Shown here: piece by piece, positions 50,860 through 62,809 of the stretch
Position numbering within the stretch: the first letter of the stretch is position 1
Layout: every line of letters begins with the position of its first letter
Assembly: GCA_011634665.1 (NCBI GenBank)
Contig: WAEK01000003.1
Location: 328,501 to 392,500, forward strand
From: Mortierella sp. BCC40632
Taxonomy: Eukaryota > Mortierellomycota > Mortierellomycetes > Mortierellales > Mortierellaceae
DNA: 64,000 bases
Direction: 5' to 3'
Position numbers and translations under genes: made by a program
Notes under the pieces: model-generated
Database searches by the model: none
The model's input: only the letters and a program-made list of their open reading frames with translations
Told to the model about the DNA's origin: nothing

Positions 50860-51427
50860 TTTTTTTTCTTTGTTGTTGTGCTACCTCCTCAACTTTCTCG
50901 GTCATTGATTGCTTGCTACTTTCACTTGGTTTCCTCGTTTACTGACAAAAAAAGAAAAAAGCACAAAAGCACTTTTCTCTCTCTCTCTCTCAAGTCTTCC
51001 TCGTCCACCTCTTTTTGTTTTCTCTTTCATTTTCACCCCCTCTCTGATTTCCTTTTTGTCCTCTATCATATCAAAGAATTAAAAAAATTTTTTTTTTTGT
51101 TGGATTTTTTTATGTTTTGTATTCGCCGTTTTGAAGCATTGATGAGGAAAAAATAGACGACTACAGTAATGGAGGCACGAGTGAGATGGGATGGGAAAAA
51201 GGAGGAACTCAAAAAGAAATCGAAAAAAAAAAGACATCGGAAAGAAAAAAAAAAAAAAATAGATATGTACACGAATGGAAAAAAAAAAAAAAGTCTATGG
51301 TGGAGCTGCACTAGCAAAAAGTACATGGAAGAAAAAAAAAAAAAAAAAAAACGGGTTTACATGCAATCAATAAAAAAGAAAAGTAGGAAGGAAGGAGGAA
51401 AGAGTGTGGCTCTCTTATGGACGCCAT
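50668..51427. other. Convergent 3' flanks of HMG-box and LEA-2-like genes
   Basis: 760 bases between facing stop codons. It contains a (TG)n run (50730-50760), T runs (50824-50868), T/C-rich sequence to 51060 and A-rich runs at 51225-51350. No gene seen; the many open frames here are poly-Phe or poly-Lys. Confidence 0.6.
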
Positions 51428-54400
51428 TTACGCCTTGGCTGTGGGTGTTGCAAGCGAGAATCCAGATGGACGAGTTCTCGTCGCTCTCGTACCCTGCGCG
51501 TCAACAGCAACATCATCCGCAACGGCTTCTCCCTGTGGACTACCAGTCGTGGTGGGTGGGCGAGGATGGGCAGGTGGAAGTGCAGCGTGGGGGGTTGATT
51601 GGGGCGAGATGGCATTCGTTCCTGCCATAATCGCCGTCAAGGATGGCATGGGCTGAACCACAGGTTGGGATTCAGATGGAGGCTGATCCGTGCCAGGGAC
51701 GCCCTTGGCGTTCGCAGGACAAGGAACATCGTTCACACGGAGTGAAAACTGAGGCTTCCAGATCCATGACAAACCCCAAATGTGGACTGTGCCCTGGACC
51801 ATGATATCCAACGCCGTATCGGAATCCACGCCGAGTCCTTCTGCTCCAGGAAAAGTCAAAGAAGTCGAGTCTGTTCCCTTGGGCATACAAGAGCGGACAA
51901 GTTGTCGCATGGTCTTGTCAGTGCTAATGTCTCCGTCATGAGCCTTGTAGTCAAGCAACATGGGGATCGACACTAATTGACTGATCCGTGGGCGAATCAC
52001 AAACCCGGAGGAGGTGTTGTTGTTATCAGCAACCTTGACGTTGTATGGCTGGAGCCATATCTAGAGAAGGAGAGAGAGAGAAAGAGAGAGAGACAAAGGG
52101 GGTGTCCAATGATGAGTCTTTTTTTTTTCTTCTTTTGCCTAATGATAGTACGAGACACATAATCATGAGTTTTTCTTTTCACTTACTCCCATGTCGACCT
52201 TGTCGATCCGGATAGGAATATAGTTTTGCGTACTGTCAATCATCACCTGGATCGAGAACGATTCTCGGATCCGGTTGGCCGTAATCACGGGCGCACCAAT
52301 GGGCGCCACAGCCTCAAACGCAAACTTGGGCTCGCGTGGGGTCACAAAGAACAGCATCACGGCCAGGCAGAGGATCACGAACAAGGAAATACACAAACAC
52401 GACCGTCTCGAACAACATCCACAGCAACAACGACCATGTCGATCTGAAGGTCGACGACCTCGACTTGCATGTCGTCCACTGCTCATGGTTCGTGCAAGTC
52501 GACTCTTGCTCTTTCCAAACCGACCACTGCCTCCTGCACCACCACGCTCGAGTGCATCTTCCTCGGATTCGTCCGTCCACTGACCCTTCCGACGAGATCG
52601 ACCACTGCTACTGTTGGTGAATCCACTTCGAGTGCCCGTGCTGGTGCTTGGTGCAGAAAAGACCCCGAGTTTCTGAAGAATCACTTCGTTCTCTTCCTCT
52701 TCAATCGCTCTTGCACGCTTCGTTGCCGCAGTCTCCTTCTTGGATGCTTGACGTGTGCGGCGAGAGTCGGTGGTGGCAGCGGTGGCGGACGAAATGGAGG
52801 GACCTGCGTTGTTGACTTTGGTGGACTGGTCATTCTCCTGGTCTTCAGTCATACCAAGTTCACTCGAGGACGAAGTGATCGTCATGGCAGTTCTCTGTTG
52901 ACTTTGTTGCTGAGAGGAAGGCTGTCCATCGTGATAGGAAGCTGACAACATTTGGCTCGAGTCCTGGCCAGCCAGGACATGTGTTGGGTATCTGGCTGTG
53001 TTGTTGCTGCTAGAGTAACGAGAGTCAAACGAGGATGAGAACTCGGCATCAAGTCGGGGCGAGCCTTGGAGCGACCCAATATAGGGCGACCCCGTGCTGA
53101 GGTAACTGGCCTGTTGGTGGGGCATATTGTGAAGATGGTGAAGGTGCGAGGCTCGATAAGGGTCTGATCGAGACTCTTCATAGCCATGGGGTCCTAGGCT
53201 GGGTGACGAGTAACTGGCACTCGACCGGTATCCTTCAAAGATAGAGGGTGAGGGCAGTCGGCTGTAGGGTTGGTACGAGTGGAAGGTTGCTTGGTGGTTG
53301 TAGGGTGACTCTGCACGTGCATAGGTGGCTGCCAAGGTTTGGCTGGCGGTGAGTGTTGGTGAAGGGCGGTACTGGTGAAGGTGCGAGTGATGCTGGAGAG
53401 GATGGTCATCTCGTTGTCCGGCGGCCAGCGGCGGATGCATCATTGAGGGTGTCAAATCGTCTCCTGCAGAACTACCTTCAGCCAGGTACGGATCCCCGTT
53501 CTCGTGCGCGTCCTCAACGGAGGAGCCATAGCCTGTGTACAGAGGCGGTGGTGTCTGCTGAGGAAAGGTCGTATGGCTCTCGCGCATAGGCGAGTGTGCC
53601 TGGTACTCTAGAAGAGAGGGGATGAACGTTCAAAGCGACAGAGATGAGTTACAGGGTCACAAGGCTGTTGTGCAGAGAGAGGACAATGTGTGTGTGTGAA
53701 TGTGTGGCTATGATGGGGCAAGTGGTCGACACAGCGAAGCGCGCTCGACCATTGGGTCTTTTGCCTTCTTCTCGTTGTTGCCGTTGTTGGTCGCGTCCCT
53801 TTTCTTGTTTTTCCCTTTACAGGATTATAATTAACCACCCCTCGTCTCTCTGCCCCCTTTGCTTAGAATACTCGCGGAGGACATCCCATGCTCTCAAACA
53901 AAAAGTCTTTGCTCCTCTCTTTTCTCTCTCTCTCTCTCTCTTTCTCCCTCTCTCTTTTTCTCTTTTTCTCTTTATCTCATTCTCATTCTCGTTCTTTCTG
54001 TATTTTCTCTCTCTCCTCCCCCTTCACATGGCCCCTTGTTGCAACGCACAAAGGCTCTGCATCTGACCAGATCCCGAAGCTGGGCAAGCCCCCCGCTGCA
54101 GAAACATCCTTCGCGTTTCTCCCTGGAGAGAGAAGCAAAAAAAAAAAAAAAAAAAAAAAAAATAGGACGTTGCCATGGATGCGAAGGATGGAAGAAGGGG
54201 GTTGAGTCCTGGGGTTGGGGAGAGAGAAAGAGAGAGAGAGAGAGAGCCGGACAGAATAACAATACAGAGAAACAAGAGACGGGAGAGAAGCAAAAGCAGC
54301 AAGGGGTGAGGAATGAAGGTGGGGCCACAGAGGTAAAATAACCAGAAAGACAGAAAAGACTAAGAGAGGCTCAAAAGGATGAACGATAGGACATATCGGA

Positions 54401-55277
54401 ACGGAGAGACGGGTATGGAAAAAGAAAAAATAAAATATATACTAACATGGACAGGAGAGAGTTTGCTTTTCCCATGCAATCCCACTCCACAATGCCACAA
54501 TAATGGGCGTGGAGACGCACGCACACGCACAGGAAGAAGAGAAAGAAGAAGACAACACGGGTGGATAAGATGGGAGATGGGGGATGGGGGATGGGGAGAG
54601 AGGACAGGGCGGGCCGTATATGTTGTACTCTGTTGTTGTCGGGCGTTTACCTATCTCTTTTCTGCCCTCTTTTGTTTTTTTCTTTGTAGCTCTCGGCCAT
54701 ATGCCGCACCGTACCGTGCTACTTCTTCTAATGCAGCAGTAGAGGTTGCTTGCTGGTTTTTTTTTTTGTCCCACCAGGCATTATCACAGCAAACAGAGGA
54801 TTGCGTGTGGATTCATATCATGCCCGCGGCATGATACGATGGAGGAGAGAGTGCGTGTGAATGTGAGGTGCGCATGGGGGAGGACGGATAACTCGTGGTT
54901 GAGGGTTTATCGGGTCTTGGGTATTAGTCGATGTGTATATGGGTAATGTATGAGGTGTGTGTGTGTGTGTGGCAGTGAGCAGATAGAATGGAGAGAAAAG
55001 TGGGCCTGGGAAGGATTCTCTCTCTCTCTTTCTCTCTTTCTCTCTTTGGACTGGATGTTCCTGGATTGTGCCTGGCCCTGTGAGAAGAGAGAAAAAAAAA
55101 AAAAAAAAAAAAAAAGAATGAAGTGCCATGTGCAGCAGCCCATTTCTCTCTGTCGCTTTCTCCCAGGGCAGGGCACAGAGAAGACGGAGAATCGTCCCTT
55201 CCCCCAAGTTGGACCCCAATCTGTGAACTAATCTAGCCAATCGTCCCTTGTGCGACCCTTTCTCAAGGCTGCCCACG

Positions 55278-55310
<33 letters not shown>

Positions 55311-56891
55311 CGCAGAGTACTTATTTTTTTTCTCTCCTGTCTCTCTCCTCCACTCTTCTTCTCCCCCGGTTCATTTCAGGTCAATCTTTTCCGATCGAAG
55401 GGCTCCTTCTCAGCCCTTTGTCTTCAGAAGGAAAGGAAAGGAAAGGAAAGGCCCTTTGTTCTCCTCTTTCTCCCTCTCTCCCGAATCGGATGGCTCGCAG
55501 AGGGTTCCCAAAACCCCGACCGACCGACTGACCCCATTTCGCCATCCTGCCAGTCTCTGACTGACTGAGTGACTGACTCTGTGTGTGTGCTCCTACTACT
55601 CATTCCTCTCTCCTGTCTCCTGTGCTCCTGCTGCTCTGTCGCTCACCCCCTTCCCGCGCTGGTGGGACGGGTCCCATCATGAAGAAGAGATTTCATTATT
55701 ACCTGTCTTGACCCGAGAGGCCGATAGTGCAGGCTGCCGTGATCGATATGGATCGTACGTCTCGTTCCCGACCATCCTGCTGCGTGGTCCTGTCACAGGC
55801 ACGGTGACGATAGGCGTGAGGCCGGATCCCATTGCACTCGCAGTGCCAGAGGCTGAGGAGGCTGAGGCAGATCGCTGACTCTTGGAATAAGGATACAGAC
55901 TCTGAGAATAGGTGGATCCAGTGGAAGAATGTTGTTGCTGCTGCTGTTGTTGTTGTGGTGGCAGGAGTGGTGGTTGATCCAGACGGGGTGAGGGTGCGTA
56001 ACCAACTCCAAATGTCGCTGTGCTTGAGAACGTTGGCGTCACCGGCGTGATCGTGATTGGCTGCAGTCCGTTGGGCGTGGTCGGGGTCGGGGTCGTCGGC
56101 GTGTACGGTCGATAGGAAGGGTACTGGGGAAGATGTTGTGGTGGTTGCTGTGACGAAGGTGGTTGCTGCTGCTGCTGCTGCTGTTGTTGTTGCTGTGGAA
56201 GAGTCGTCACTAGACTATGGGGATGGAGTGGAAGCGACTGCAAACCATTGTAGGTGGCTGCAGGCGCCTGGACCTGACTCGCCGCCGCTGCTGCAATGAC
56301 TGCTGCTGATGGAGAGGAGGAGGAGGAGGAGGAGGAGGAGGACGGAGGCGCAAGGGTACTGGGTGGAGGCGGTGAAGGCGAAGGTGAGAGTGTACCCGAT
56401 TGGGACAGACTCGGATACTTGCCACTGCGGTAGTAGCCATAGGGTGAAGTGACCGATGTCTCCTGAGCATGTGGATGAAGTCGTTCCTGTGAAGTCGGCA
56501 AAAAATCGTCTTGTTGGTCCTGGTGCAGTTGACTGCTGCTAATGCTTAGCGTCGAGTTGCTGTTGGACAATGTCTGCGACTGCTGCGGGGTCGGGAGCTG
56601 GTGCAGCTTGAGCTCTGGCGGCAGCGGGCGAGAGCCGCCAGAAGGAAGCCGTTTCTTTTGCTTCCGTTGCCGGCTAGCAAGGCAAGAAGAGCTGTTGTTA
56701 TTGTTGTTGTGATTGTTGTTGTAATTGTTAGTGTGGTTATTGTTGTTATTGTTGTTGTTATTGTTGTTGGTAGAATGGATGATAGAAGGGTGGAGGCTGT
56801 CATGATGATTCTGGTGTGTGGTGGAAGTTGGTGCAGAGGACGCTACCGGTGGAGTCGTCAGTGAGGACAGCGGGATGCCAACCGCTGCCAT
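51428..56891 (-). CDS. Large disordered membrane protein with putative LEA-2-like domain
   Basis: Exons on the minus strand: 55703-56891, 52187-53607 and 51428-52060, giving 1080 residues. Residues 1-780 are disordered, with polyasparagine (about 45-70), polyglutamine, Ser, Pro and His runs. A Cys cluster (CCCGCCSRRSCLC, 790-802), likely palmitoylated, leads into one transmembrane helix (ISLFVILCLAVMLFFV). After it, FAFEAVAPIGAPVI and FSIQVMIDSTQNYIPIRIDKVDMG resemble the start of a LEA-2 (water-stress, NDR1/HIN1-like) beta-sandwich, as in yeast vacuolar Tag1; this family call is inference. A Pro/Thr/Ala-rich tail ends the protein. Joining the first exon across a 2095-base intron rests on matching phase (1+2) and good splice sites; otherwise 55703-56891 could be a separate gene. 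Confidence 0.62.
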
Positions 56892-57001
56892 GGGTGCTGT
56901 TTCTGGCCTGTATGGATCCTGACTGGTCGCCGCAGAAAGAGTCCCGGAGACGAGTGGGCATCAAAGGGTGGATGGGTGAGAGAGGAAGAGAGGGAAGAGA
57001 G

Positions 57002-57044
<43 letters not shown>

Positions 57045-57710
57045 AAAGAAGGAAGGATGGAAGGATGGAAGGGAAGAAAGAAAGAAAGAGAGAGAAAGAG
57101 AGCACAAAAAAAAACCGATGGTTGCTTGTTGTCCAGATGCTGATGGGCGATATCGATATCTCGCGCCAACACAGAAGATGCCTTTTTTTTTTTTTTCTTC
57201 CACACTCACACAGCAGAAGGAGGCAGTGGGAGCAGGCGAACGCCGGGTTTGTAATGAGACGAGGCGTAAGGTGGAGTGGAGAGAAGGAGAGTGGGAGTGA
57301 CGAGAAGAACGAGAGACGAGACGAGAAAAGAGAAAGAGAGGGGTGGCTGTGTGGATGTGCAATGGCAACGGTCGTTTGAAGCCGTCTCGAGCGGGGAAGG
57401 GGACGAGGGAAACAGGGGGCGCGGACTCCTGCGTTTGTTGCGACTATCGCAGGGGAAGAGAGAAGGGTGTTTGTGTGTGTTCGTGTGTTTGTGCGTGTGT
57501 GTGTGTGTGCAGACTGGAATGAGAAGGAGACTGCGAGAGTGAGAGTGAGAGTGAGAGAATGCGAAGAGAGAAAGAGAAAGAGAAAGAGAAAGAGAATGCA
57601 GAGAGAGAGAGAGAGAGAGAGAGAATCGGATCGGGGATCACGGGGATGGGATTTTGGGATCGATTGATGGAATGAATGGTGGGCACAGATGGGATGGAGA
57701 TGAACAGAAC

Positions 57711-57711
<1 letters not shown>

Positions 57712-57749
<38 letters not shown>
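57712..57749. repeat. A38 homopolymer
   Basis: Thirty-eight consecutive A on the plus strand, flanked by AGAACC on the left and GAAAAAAGAACAG on the right. True length is uncertain in any sequencing technology. Confidence 0.85.
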
Positions 57750-57751
<2 letters not shown>

Positions 57752-57819
57752 AAAAAGAACAGAACAGAGCAAACCAGACCAGAGTGTGAAAGTCGTGGGC
57801 GGGGAGTGGAGTGTGGAAG

Positions 57820-57852
<33 letters not shown>

Positions 57853-58318
57853 CGAGACCCCATGCCCGACACGTACACGCTGCTTCCCAAAAAAAGAGCG
57901 GGAACATGAACTGTGCCAAGGATAACCTGCCCGTCGTCGGTCCGTCGTCGCCGACTCGCGAGAAGAGAGAGAGACCCTTTGCCCATTGGCCGTGGTCCTG
58001 AATAGATGTAGTTCCATGGTCGTGGCCATATTGGATGTGCCCATGATTTTATCTTAATACCCACTGTTATCGCCGGAGAGCCATTCACAATGCCTTGCCA
58101 TCGTCTAATGTTGCCTCCTGCCTCCTTCTCTTTCTCTCTTCTCTTTTTTCTCTCTCTCACTCTCGCCTGGCTCACTCTCACCCCTTTCTCTTTTTCTCGT
58201 CGTCTGTCTCCTGGGTCTCCGAGGCCTAGCTGTCGTATTTGGGTTCCATTCTCTGGACGGGTGTCTCGTCCTGGATGACGCCCCCCACCTCCTTCCATTG
58301 TCTCCCTGGCCATGCGCT

Positions 58319-58357
58319 CCTGTGTTGCCACCGGGACACGGGTGCCAGCAACACAGG
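58319..58357. repeat. Inverted repeat with 10-base arms
   Basis: CCTGTGTTGC at 58319-58328 and its exact reverse complement GCAACACAGG at 58348-58357, with a 19-base loop that itself contains CACC and GGTG. It can form a hairpin on either strand. It lies in the non-coding region upstream of the LEA-2-like gene; the role is unknown. Confidence 0.7.
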
Positions 58358-59988
58358 TTGGTGAGGAAGGAGCGAGTGAGAGTGAGAGATAGGAAAGATG
58401 TGTCTCGATCTCCCTCCTCACCAAGGGTTCTTTCTCGTCCAGCCAGACGCTGTGTGTTGCTGGAGAAAGAGAACCGAATGAACGAATCGAATGAACGAAT
58501 CGAACGAACCTTCTTTTCCGTCTTTTTCGCTCTCTCCGCCTCTCCCGGCGCTCTTTTCTCTTTCTTTCTTTCTTTCTCTCTCTCTCTCTCTCTCTCTCTC
58601 GCCTTTTTTTTCTTCCGCTGAACAAACGCGAATGAGGACAGGCTATGGGAGAGGAAGAGGGGAAGAGGGTGTGGGAGAGATGAGGAGTAGGAGGCGGAGG
58701 CGAAGGGACCTGACGTTTTCGGGCCGACAGCTCCTCCACACATACGGATTATTCATCATCGAATGTGAATTAGTACAAGAGAAGGGGAAGCGCCCTTTTT
58801 TTCTTCTTCTTTTCTGCTGTAAATTTCGCGCAGACATGGACAGCCGCGTGTGTGTGTCTGTCTGTGTCCGATCGTGTACTCGCCATCTGTGGAGTGCCCT
58901 TGTAGCGACAGAGTGCGCGACTTGGAGAAGAGTGAGAAAAAAAAAAAAGACGAAAGAAAGGGAAAAAAAAAAAAAAGATGACGCCCTGTGATCTCGTTGC
59001 TGCGACACATACACCAGCTAGCACGCTCCCAGGTACCCTGAACAAAAACAAAAAAAAGAAAAAAACCTCTTTCTCATTTTCATTCACTCTCTCACTCACT
59101 CCCACTCACTCTCACTCTCAACAACCCTTCCGACGGGCCCAGAGTCCTGACTCTCTACTCGTCTTTTTTTTTTTTTTTTTTTTTTTTTTTATTTGCTCTC
59201 GTCTTTTGCCAGCACGTCCCCATCATTGCTCTTTTGCTCTCTTTCTCTCTTTCTCTCTCTACTTTGCTCTGTCGCCCACACCCGACCGACACAGGGTATA
59301 TTCGAGTGCGCGTGTGAGTGGGGGCCATGGCCCACCATCGTCAATACATCTTCCACAGCTCTTGACCGTGCTTACGTCCCATTGCATTGCCTCTTCCCCA
59401 GACCAAACCAAAATGTTCAATCTCCTATCCTCTTCTTTTTTTTTTTTTTTTTCCCTGGTCCCTGACCTAAAATCTCACCTCCGCTACGACAAAAAGAGTC
59501 GATCTATTCGAGGCTGTGTACTTTTGTGTGAGTGTGTGTCTACACAGTCTATTCAAGATCTTCCTGTCCAAAGGACCGAGCCACAATAGTAATGACCATA
59601 TTGACCGTTGCTAGCCTACTACCCGACTCGGCCTAATTAACAATGGAAAGATGTAAACCAATTTCCGTTATCCAGACATCATATGGATGTCCATGGGTTA
59701 AAATCACCCCCCCAATGTTTGTTGTTTATCGGTGTTCATAGAATCCGACACCAATCGACAATCAATGTGCACATGTGAGTTGTTTTTGTCCCAAGGGTCG
59801 GTACCAGATGGTATATCAAGATAAAAAAGATGGACAAAAAGAAGGAGTAAGACAGGTATTAAAAAACGTGAGAAGTTGTGCCGTGTGTAAACCGGACCTG
59901 AGCCTCTTGGCCCGGATAGGAAGGAAAAGAGAGAAGGACATATGCTCTGCAAAAATAGAACGTTAATCAAACTCGTGGTGCATTACAA

Positions 59989-61533
59989 TTAAAAAAGGAC
60001 AACAGCCAGAGCAGGTAAACAACCAGCTTTCCGTCCACGCGATGTCATCATCATCAATTTTTTTTTTTTCTGAAAAAAGAAAAAAGGAAAAAAAAAACAA
60101 ATGTACCCTCGGCTGCAAGGGAGGAGAGGGCAAGAGCAGGGGACTACCGTTGGCTCGGACTTACATGAAGATGGGAACGGATCCGCGCGCACTTTTTAGC
60201 CATATTTCTCAGGATTGAGACCTCATCCGACTCGACTAGGTGATCCAACTTTAGAAAGATAGCATATAGCCACTTGCCCTATAAAAGGTTAACAAAAAAA
60301 AAAAAATAGTCGGGGCAGTGCAGGGCTTTTGTGAGAATCAATGTCGACATTGTTGCGACAGCCCGCCTCACTCCTCTTTCCCTATAGCTATCCCCCCTCC
60401 TTCTCCCACTCATCACTGTCGACCCATTCAAGTGCCCTTGATACCTCTTGCTCGGTTACGTCGTCCTCGGCCATCCAACGCATGTGATACTGAAGCAGCT
60501 TGAACAAGTGTCCCTGATTGAGTCGGATCAAGAAACGTGGCTCCGGTCGCATCCCTTTCATCTCTGTTAAACGCGACGGGATAGTGTTAGGGGTATCACT
60601 AGTCCCTCCTGGTGTACTCTCTTGTCCTTGTTTCTGTCCTTTTTCTAGTCCTTGTCCACTCTCCTGTTCCTGTTCCTGGCCTGGGCCAGCAGCGTCGGCT
60701 TTTACTGCTGCGGATGGTCTGGCGGGCTGCATGGAATCTGAAGACTCCTGTGTAGGTGTCATCCCAATCAATGCCGACACCGCCGTTGTCTTTGCCGACT
60801 CTTTTTTTTTGGTAGATGCTGAAAGGTCACTTGGTGTGGGCGGGCCATAGAGCAATGTTCGCCATCCCATCTGGTCATTCAGCCGAGGTAGAGGTTTCTG
60901 CGACAAGTCGGTTTCTCCTCCTTTGTGCAATGGGTCTGTCGCAGCAGTCTTTGTTGGGGTCTGTTCGTCCTCTTCCAACTCTTGCTCGTGATCGTCCTCC
61001 TTCTCTGGCTCTTCCTCGTGATCAAATTCCTCTTGGCCACTCTCCCTGTCGCCACCGTCGCCGCTATCCACGAGCGACAAGTCGGGCTCGTCGGCTCCCA
61101 AGGACCAAAGATTCGCTTGTTTCTGCGGAATCTTCCCGGTCTTGGATGGTGGAAGGATCATCTCTACTGTTTTGACATTCGCTTCCTCGTCTTCTTCGGA
61201 CCGGTGTCGTTCTTGGAACTGTCTTAGACTTTTTCGAGCAAGTTCAAAGTCTTTCAGGAACGCGACCTTCCATTCTTCGGTCGGTGCACAACCATCGGGT
61301 GCAGGGACACATGAGTTCCAGGTGACTCGGTATCGATGAGAGGTATTCCTGACAGCAAGCTGTTCTTTGACCTTGGCACTCGACGCCACCACAACTGCGG
61401 GACAGGACTTGGCTTGCGCCCTAGCAGAGGGAGAGAAAGAAAGAGAATGGAATCCAAAAGCCTTTTTTTGTTAATTTTATATTTTGTGTGGAGGCAGCAA
61501 CAGTGCTCGATGCAAAGAGATGGACTCGAGAGG

Positions 61534-61564
<31 letters not shown>

Positions 61565-61626
61565 CTACCCCCCTACCGGACCATCCGGATGTATTCTTCG
61601 CCCGAGCTGGGCAGCATCTCTGCCAT
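59989..61626 (-). CDS. GEMIN2: Gemin2 / SIP1, SMN-complex protein
   Basis: SMN partner in spliceosomal snRNP assembly. Exons on the minus strand: 61577-61626, 60445-61420 and 60165-60278, with a tentative last exon 59989-60069 (406 residues in total; human 280). Recognisable blocks: EEYIRMVRAQAKSCPAVVVA (human EEYLRRVQIEAAQCPDVVVA), CVPAPDGCAPTEEWKVAFLK (CQPAPEGYSPTLQWQQQQVA), GWRTLLYG (GWKKFCLG), FLIRLNQGHLFKLLQYHMRW (IVSRMNQATVTSVLEYLSNW), then EQEGKWLYAIFLKLD joined across the second intron (PELGRWLYALLACLE) and NMAKKCARIRS (QLARRCSEVR). A Glu/Asp- and Gln/Gly-rich insertion of about 150 residues separates the halves. The open frame after 60445 runs on to a false stop at 60388; the GAG-GTATCA donor restores homology. 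The last exon starts in an A12 run and is uncertain. Confidence 0.88.
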
Positions 61627-61891
61627 GATAAGAAAAAAGAAGAGAAATAAAAGCACAGAAAGAGAAACTCAGGGCGACGAATGGAAGACACAACCCAAAG
61701 TTGGCCATGGCGGCGATGCGCATTCCCTACCTCTGTTCGGATGTCTGCCTATAGCCCCTTAACCAAATCGTTTCACGGTCACTTGTTTGCTTTTCTTTTC
61801 TTTTTCTTTTTTTTTTTTCTTTGAGAGGCCATTGAAACCCAGGAGAAAGAGAGACTTTGTCCATCATCATCATCATCAAGCAGACCTCACC
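61627..61891. promoter_or_regulatory. Shared upstream region of GEMIN2 and UTP11
   Basis: Only 265 bases separate the divergent start codons. A T/C-rich block (61787-61820) and CAT repeats (61861-61878) precede UTP11, while the GEMIN2 side is A/G-rich on the plus strand, that is, pyrimidine on its own sense strand. No TATA box seen. Confidence 0.5.
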
Positions 61892-62809
61892 ATGTCCTCC
61901 CTACGCAATGCCGTCCATCGCCGCAACCATAAGGAGCGTGCCCAGCCCCTAGCCCGCCAAAAGTATGGTCTTCTTGAAAAGAAAAAGGACTATGTTGCTC
62001 GTGCTCGGGACTACCATTCCAAACAGGATCGCCTGAAGGCCATGCGTGAAAAGGCCTCCTTCCGGAACCCAGACGAATTTTACTTCAAGATGATCAACAG
62101 CAAAACCAAGGACGGCGTCCATATCATGGAACGGAACGAAAAGTTCTCGCACGACTTTATCAAGCTCCTCAATACCCAGGATCTGAGCTATGTCACTCGG
62201 CAACGTGATATTGGGCGTAAAAAGATTGACCGGATGCAAGGAGGAATGATCCTTCTGGATGACGAAACCAAGGACGACGACGACGACGAAGACGAGGATA
62301 TGTTTGCTGCACCCAAGGCTGACACACCAAAGCCAAAGAACCATATTGTCTTTGTCGATGATGAGAAAGAAGGTAGATACACCTCCCTTTCTTTTGGTTT
62401 CTTTTGACTCGGAACCCTCATGAGCATTCCCGTTGTTACTTTTCCCTTTCATTACTAATGCCCACACTCTTCCTCATAACCAATAGTAAAATCGTTCGAC
62501 GTAGCAAAGCACTTTGACACAGCACCAGAACTCATCCACCGGAAATTCAACCGACCCAAAACAGCACAGTTGAAACAGGATCTTGGCTTCTCAGAGGTTG
62601 ACAAGACAGAGACCAAAGCCCTTGCCAAGGAACGCGTCAAGGTCATGACAGAGTACAACTCTCGACTGAACCGTGAGGAGACCATGGCCAAACTTGAACA
62701 GGAAATGGCCCTGAGAAAGAATTTGCAACTCAAGGGTCGTAAGCGTAAGATTGGCGTTGACAAGGATGGACTGGCTATCTACAAGTGGAAGGCGGACAGG
62801 AAGAAGTAA
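61892..62809 (+). CDS. UTP11: UTP11, SSU processome protein
   Basis: Nucleolar subunit of the U3-containing small-subunit processome, required for 18S rRNA maturation. Exons 61892-62372 and 62487-62809 give 267 residues (human 253, yeast 250). The N-terminus MSSLRNAVHRRNHKERAQP and following LGLLEKKKDYVARARDYH-type sequence are diagnostic, as are FRNPDEFYFKMINSKTKDGVH and the SYVTRQRDIGRKKIDRMQ segment. An Asp/Glu run (about 130-142) lies in the middle. The C-terminal half contains FDVAKHFDTAPELIHRKFNRP and ends with a Lys/Arg-rich helix (KGRKRKIGV). The intron follows DDEKE. The gene is divergent from GEMIN2 and convergent with the hydrolase gene. Confidence 0.97.

Larger units (their letters stand above)
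56892..59988. other. 3.1-kb gene-free region upstream of the LEA-2-like gene
   Basis: Between the start of the LEA-2-like gene and the tentative 3' end of GEMIN2, both on the minus strand. It contains GA tracts (57009-57041, 57603-57624, 57826-57852) that are CT on the LEA-2 sense strand, an A38 run (57712-57749), (CT)n (58577-58600), T run (59164-59190) and a 10-base-arm inverted repeat at 58319. Long open frames here are repeat-derived. No gene recognised. Confidence 0.55.

Noticed and set aside
56800..58044. Minus-strand open frame of 414 codons rich in Ser, Leu and Phe
   Set aside because: It is made of CT/T tracts read as SLSL and FFFF and overlaps the start of the LEA-2-like gene in another frame; no conserved block.
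57444..58739. Minus-strand open frame of 431 codons with REREREK and SLSL runs
   Set aside because: Translation of GA and CT microsatellites; overlaps other equally long repeat-derived frames and has no domain.
60388..60444. C-terminal extension of the GEMIN2 frame to a stop at 60388
   Set aside because: Homology to Gemin2 breaks at EQE and resumes only after the next exon (GKWLYA), so this stretch is intron.
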